A stretch of DNA of 64,000 nucleotides. It comes from Verticillium longisporum (Eukaryota; Ascomycota; Sordariomycetes; Glomerellales; Plectosphaerellaceae). Made by a program: the position numbers and the translations under genes. Positions within the stretch are counted from its first letter, which is position 1; each line of letters starts with the position of its first letter. The notes beneath the pieces are model-generated. The model was not told the DNA's origin and ran no database searches. It saw nothing but the letters and a program-made list of their open reading frames with translations. The stretch is taken from positions 1,302,001 through 1,366,000 of the forward strand of contig JAETXT010000013.1 in the NCBI GenBank assembly GCA_019188255.1, read 5' to 3'. This document shows, in pieces, positions 58,702-64,000 of this stretch.

Positions 58702-60173
58702 TATAATATATTAATATAGTTATAGTATAATATATTAAGGGCTATATCTACTTTAGGATTTTTATCTATTTAGTTTCCGATTTAAATTTCTTCGAAGGTT
58801 ATTAAATCTTTATTATCTTCTTCTTCTTCTATAATTATATCCTCTTTAATAGAGGGTTTTTTATAGTTTTCTTTATACCCTAAGACTATTAAAGCTATTT
58901 ATTTATTTTCCTTTTTATCCCTAGGATTTATATTATCCTTAAGGTTTTTTATATTCCTAGAAGAGCTAGAATTAACTATAAAAGCTATTTCTTAATTTTT
59001 CTAGGACGAGGGACGTTTCTAAGGGTATAGGAAAAAATAGTCTTCTTCTATATAATTTTTTATCTTATAATATTTATAAAATATACCTTTAATCTTTTTC
59101 TAGGGTTTTTTAGTTATTCTTAAGGGCTTTTTAGTTCCTTAAAGAATTAAAGTTTTCCCTTTATTTTTCTAAGACCTATTAAAGTCTAGAAGGGAGGATA
59201 TAATTTTTTCTAGTAAATAACTAGAAAGATCTTAATAAAGAGCTTATATTATATAGATTATAGTACTCTCGTTTCTATCCTATATTTTATATAAGACCTA
59301 GGCCTTTATTATTTATTCTAGAAGGTTTAATTTTCTATTCTTTAATTCTTTTAATAATTCTATAACTTTATAAAAGAAGTTTTCTATAGAATTAAAATTA
59401 AAGGGATCTAGAGCGAAAAACGATATTAAAACGTCGAAATCGGCTTAAAAACCTTTTAATTTATATAGCTTTTATAATTTTTTCTAGATTTCTAAAGGAT
59501 CTAATAGGCCGTTAACCTAAATAAGTAGGCCTATATTTAGGGTATTTAATATATTCCTTATAGCCTTAAGGGCCTTTATATATTTTTCTTTAATTAAATT
59601 AATAAGAAGAGGTTTAATTATTTCTTCTAATTTAATTCCCTAAAATAGGAAAAAAGATTTAATTTATATAATCTAAATCTTATATTTATTATTACCCTTA
59701 AGCTTCTAAAAAGATAGCTTAAAGGTACCTTTATCTATAGCTAGAAAGTATTAGAGAAGTATTATAATATAATAAAGTATAATATATTAATAAGGATTAT
59801 TTAAGAATAAGAAGAAATATTAAGATAAAAAGTATATTAATAGAAAGAGAATCTTTTAATAATTCTTGTATTTAAAGAAAAACTTTATAGATAAAGAGAT
59901 AATAACGTAAAAGGCTATTAAAGTATAAGTATAAGTATAATTAAAAGTTAAATTAATAATTACGATTACTCGACGAGGAGAAGAGCTATCGATATAAAAA
60001 GTATATTAAAAGATAGAGAATCTTCTAAAGATTAAGGATAAATTAATAGAGGTTAAAATAACTTAGTATATAGTAATTAAGAAGAAGTTAAAATTATTAA
60101 GTAATTAAAGAATTATTATCTCGATTATTTATAGTTCGATTTCGAAGCGGATCGGAAATCCGGGCTTATAACT
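58702..60173. other. AT-rich degraded gag region
   Basis: About 1.47 kb of RIP-degraded Copia sequence to the right of the pogo element, presumably former gag on the minus strand. No open frame. Confidence 0.7.
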
Positions 60174-60893
60174 TATTAATATATATCGTAATCGATATAA
60201 GAGGTATTAAATAACGACCGAGGGTATAGCTTAATTATAAAATAAAGAGATAATAATAAATAAGAGGAAGGGAGAGATAAAAGTAGCTATATCTCTAGAA
60301 GGAGACGTTAAGTCGAGAAATAGATCCAAGATTCTTATAGCCCTTAATAAGAGCTATAAAATAGTATATTTTTCGTTTAAATCGAAGGTAAGTAGGTCGA
60401 GGGGTAATTAAAAGAAGGTTATAATTAATTAAGAGAAGTACTTAAATTAATCCTAATAGGAATAAGGTATATCTTAGAAAGTATCCGTTCTTAATAATTA
60501 AGAATATATAAATTAGATAGGAATTATTATATAAAGGGGACTTATAAATATAGTTAAAATTAGATAATTATTAAGATCTAAAAACCTAAAAAATAGGTCT
60601 AAGGGGTACCCTCTATATATAATAGACTAACCCTTAATAGCTATATATAGATAAGGCGCTTAGACTACCTCTAGATTTACGGGGGAAGTAGAATTAGATT
60701 TAAGCTCTAGCTAATAGGGTATAAGAGAACTTAAACGCTTATTACTATAGAACGGCTCTATAGAATATTATAAAAATTATACCGTTCTATAGCTACGATT
60801 TTCCTCTATTTTATAATATATATATCGTTATAGTTTAGCTTTTATTTGAACTGCTAGAGTAGTTATAAGACTCTAACCCTTATAACTCCTATA
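60174..60893 (-). repeat. Right LTR of second-island Copia
   Basis: About 720 bases matching 52522-53240; begins TATTAATATATATCG, where the left copy has TGTTAGTATATATCG. Confidence 0.85.
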
Positions 60894-61140
60894 AATTATA
60901 ACCTTCTTCTAAATTAATCCCTTTACTTATTTACCCTCGATCTGAATAAAACCTATAGTTTTTTATAGCTCTTATTAAGAGCTACTAGAATCTTCGATCT
61001 ATTTCTCGATCCGATATCTCCTTCTCGAGATATAACTACTTTTATCTCTCCCTTCCTTTTATCCTTTTATCTATTATTATCTCTTTATCCTATAATTAAG
61101 TATTACCCTCGGTCGTTGCCTAATACCTCCCACGATATCC
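60894..61140 (+). repeat. Inverted partial LTR fragment
   Basis: About 245 bases that match the reverse complement of the first third of the same LTR (compare 52530-52775). It abuts the right LTR head to head, forming an inverted pair, and is less AT-rich in places. Confidence 0.75.
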
Positions 61141-61146
61141 TCAATA

Positions 61147-61343
61147 CTATTTAATAAAAGAAAAACTCCTAAAGGAGTAGTTAATATAACCTTACTTCTA
61201 AAGGGGTCCCTAATTCTAGTAATAGCTATAATAGAGGATTTTACTTAATAGAGAGTATATATAAGGGATATATAGGCGCCTATTCGCCCTTAGGGGATTT
61301 TAAGGCGTTCAAAGATATTATTATTATTATCATTATCATCCTT
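61147..61343 (-). repeat. Right inverted flank of second island
   Basis: About 197 bases, inverted relative to 51956-52152. Together they bound the island at the point where composition returns to normal. Confidence 0.75.
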
Positions 61344-62673
61344 ACGACCTTCTTAGGTCACAATCGATGACTTACGCCGTAGAAGGGAATCAGACATCGA
61401 TATGCCCCTTTAAAACATATGGCCAGCTTTGAGATAGTGTAGTCGGCAATGGAATAGGATTAAACCATAATGCTCTCAATACTGCGTGACTTTAATGCCA
61501 ATGGCTATCCACACTATATTACAGTTTAATCAGCACTCTATGTTTTCCATTACGGGTATTTAATGCCCGTCATCGTTGACAGAAATTTTAGTACGGCACG
61601 GGCAAGGGTATCATGTCGAGCGGCATATGTTAATAGACTCATTTACTGGGGAGTATACATAATGCTCATGAGATGTATTTCTCGCATAATGATCATGACT
61701 GGAGAGTCATTGACATGAAAACAGATCGGATAATGCCGAAGCCGAGATTTCAAACAACGTAGCAGTCGTCGCCCTTCCGCCTGGGTGCCCATTTCGATCG
61801 GCTATATGAAAGGAGTAGCTAGCCACAGTCGCCACGACCAGCTTCTCTTGGACATGGACGTCTCCGGGCAAGGACCCTGTCAACAAGGCAGGCGATATGA
61901 ATCTCCCATGGGTGACTGAGCTCTCAGGTGACCGCCTCGCAAATGACCGCACTAGGCCTCCCTCGTAGACCCTGCCGGAGCGTGCTCCCTCTCACCCGCA
62001 TCAGGTCTCTTCGGCAGTTCCCACCATGGCGCGTTATCCGTCCACATCGCGGACATGCCGAAGGTACATGGTAGGCATAAATAAACCAGCGTCCATAGAC
62101 CAGCCCTTTTGAGCTTGACGTGGGCTACGAGACAGGAAAATATTCAGTAGGCGCCTCGCAATGACAGACTGGGCAAGACACGACGTTACCGTATTTTCCA
62201 TAGTACTTGATCCAATCGGACGCCTTTGGCTTGGCCATTAGTTGATGTGGAGGGAAAAGAGCAAGCGGCGGTCTAGGACAAAATGCTGGGGTGGACACGG
62301 TTCATCAAGTATGAGCTTGTAAAGTGGGCGCGCGGCAAGTTTTGTTGGAGAAGAAGGGGTTCAAGAGAAGAGCATAGCCAGAAGGACATCGGAGCACGGT
62401 TCATCAGGGGGGCACGTCATAACACTGCGCGAAGGATGTGACATGTAGATTTACCAACCACCAGCCGGCCGCATGCTATCAGACGCCAAGAGACCTGACG
62501 CGTGTGGTTAACAGGAAGAAAGGCGCGTCAGCTGACGTCATAATGTGAATGCACCAGACTGGCACTCCGAGATGTGCGCTGGAGTTCCTGTCAATTGAAT
62601 GTGTCTTGACAGGACTGAGACATGAGCAAAAAGGATCTGATCAATGTCCAGGAAAAGCAAAAGTTTAGGTGCT
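61344..62673. other. Intergenic after second island
   Basis: About 1.33 kb of normal composition. The frame at 61707-61952 (minus) has no recognisable features. No gene supported. Confidence 0.45.
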
Positions 62674-62744
62674 TGCGTGAACTGGGAATCGAACCCAGGG
62701 CTCCCCGATGGCAACGGAGAATTTTACCACTAAACCATTCACGC
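62674..62744 (-). tRNA. tRNA-Gly (GCC)
   Basis: Minus-strand cloverleaf: the acceptor begins GCGTGAA and pairs with TTCACGC. The D loop region reads TGGTTTAGTGGTAAAA, the anticodon stem is CTCCG/CGGGG around TTGCCAT with anticodon GCC, and the T loop is TTCGATT. Discriminator A. No intron, 71 bases. Confidence 0.93.
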
Positions 62745-63807
62745 TTGGTTGAAATGCGACTCGCAATTGTGGATTATGTCCTCATTATGTGAGCCTCATT
62801 TCCTACAAGGCAGGCTTACCCTCCAAAGTATCTACGAACCTAGGTACCTAAGCACGTCACTCTGCTCGGTGCCTGCATCCGTGTGTGCAAGTGCTCTGCA
62901 GTGCATAGCGAACCTCTGCTCGAGACCTCCATTGGACGATGTCGCTCGCTACACCTATAATGGCGTTCTCGTACCGCAGCACGCCCCGGATGGTCCTCTG
63001 CCTAGCACCGGAGCCGGTGGCATTGCTCACAGATAACACCAGCGACGTGGATGCCCTGCGGGACATGAGCGTTTCTTGTAGTGTAATACTTGCACTACAT
63101 CGACGAACGCACTCTCTAAACTGTACTTTTCACTGTGAGGATCACAGAAACTGCCTACAGGATCAAATCGGCCTTCTGTTTACCATGGCTGCACTCATGG
63201 TTCTGTCCAAGCCGGTCTTGCATGACGCCAGGATGGGCTCTGGTTGAACAGGTCTGATATGGTTATCGTCATCAGCTATGCCTCATCTTCCTCCACCAAC
63301 GCTTACGATGCGGTACTTTGAAGGTGGACGTAGGCTTGTCAATGGCGGCTGGGCCCTGCTGCTGCCGTAGTTGAGACCTGGTAGGAGCCGCTCTCGCGAG
63401 GTGTCTCCAGCTCCATGCATCACCGTCTTCCACATTGAGCGAACCGAAATTGGTTGTCGCTCAGTCCTGTTGCGAGTCTTGGATTCAACCCTGTTGCATA
63501 TCCGTAGGTGAGCTTCTCGTCTCTCGATGCCTCAAGGGATGGCATTCGTTTCGTATACAGAAACGAGGGGTATAGGGGTGTTTGAGCCTCAATGGTAAAT
63601 CCTGGTCAAGTTCTCAGCTTGAATGTTCTCGTCACGACGATGATATTCCAAGCCATTTCGTCGATAGAGGGTGTTGCGTAGTGAGCAGGCTCTCCGATCG
63701 AGATCGGATCCGAAGCATGGGCAATGTTGCTACCTGGAAAGACTTCATGCTTGAGAGGTATGTTGTATGTTGTCATGTTTTTTTGAACTGGTGCACAAAA
63801 TGTACAA
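62745..63807. other. Intergenic, tRNA-Gly to window-edge frame
   Basis: About 1.06 kb; open frames on both strands overlap and are unrecognisable. Confidence 0.45.
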
Positions 63808-64000
63808 TCATGGCGCGTCATGTTTTGGACAGCCAAGACCAATGAACATGCTTAGCTCAAGACCAGGAACACTGATGCCACGGGCCTCCGTGGGCTGAAG
63901 CTTGAGCTGAGCAATCTCGTCAGCGTTCTTGTCGAGGAGACTCCTCACGGTGGTGATTTCTTGTGCGTGTTCCCTCTCGCGCATTTGCGGCTTGTTTTAA
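63808..64000 (-). CDS. Possible C-terminal end of a gene running off the window
   Basis: A minus-strand frame open at the window edge encodes a charged helical stretch (MREREHAQEITTVRSLLDKN) followed by DEIAQLKLQ and stops at TGA 63808-63810. The first 40 residues look like a coiled coil with good heptad spacing; the last 15 look less coding-like and may be intron read-through. No family recognised. Confidence 0.35.

Larger units (their letters stand above)
52522..60893 (-). mobile_element. RIP-degraded Copia element, split by a DNA transposon
   Basis: LTRs of about 720 bases lie at 52522-53240 and 60174-60893. On the minus strand near 54440-54515 a reverse-transcriptase box is still readable: LLYYINDIIIIAKT, which matches the Copia LLYVDDI...AKT with the second-last Asp changed to Asn by a G-to-A transition. 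RNase H lies to the left and gag-like acidic sequence to the right, the order expected for a minus-strand Copia. Removing the 1.86-kb insertion leaves about 6.5 kb, a normal Copia size. All frames are broken. No matching target duplication is visible, because the right edge abuts an inverted LTR fragment. Confidence 0.82.

Overview
The window comes from a filamentous ascomycete, most likely a plant-associated Sordariomycete. The evidence is short introns with GTAAGT-type donors, a dispersed single 5S rRNA gene, a secreted PL3 pectate lyase, a multidomain reducing polyketide synthase, and AT-rich islands with the transition pattern left by repeat-induced point mutation (RIP). The genus cannot be fixed from the sequence alone.

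Layout. Positions 1-23842 are ordinary genic DNA: PL3 pectate lyase (+), FHIP/RAI16-family endosome-dynein adaptor (+), promethin/LDO-type lipid-droplet membrane protein (+), a six-exon reducing PKS (+), intron-containing tRNA-Met (+), TTL-domain protein (+), an SDR gene with a one-base frameshift (+), tRNA-Glu (-), secreted M28 aminopeptidase (+), 5S rRNA (-), and a small secreted cysteine-rich protein (-) whose promoter abuts a transposon. Positions 24031-34412 are a nested transposon island. A RIP-degraded LTR element on the minus strand (target duplication TAAAT) is split by a young, intact Copia element on the plus strand (27176-33626, target duplication ATTTA, LTRs differing by one G).

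Positions 38541-51486 hold five genes. Four encode low-complexity or repeat proteins: two disordered proteins share a C-terminal motif, and two others carry DUF3659-like repeats, one being a 1238-residue protein with an LEA-like region. A conserved protein of unknown function sits between them. This local family is the most interesting non-transposon feature. Positions 51956-61343 are a second RIP island: a degenerate Copia element on the minus strand with about 720-bp LTRs, inverted 197-bp flanks, and a GC-normal pogo/Fot1-type DNA transposon with near-perfect 50-bp terminal inverted repeats and one frameshift. The last 2.7 kb hold tRNA-Gly (-) and the edge of a possible minus-strand gene.

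The PKS has no obvious tailoring-gene cluster; only the frameshifted SDR is nearby. Its methyltransferase and enoylreductase regions look degenerate. Gene structures were spliced by eye using reading frame, splice consensus and family similarity recalled from knowledge; no database search was run.
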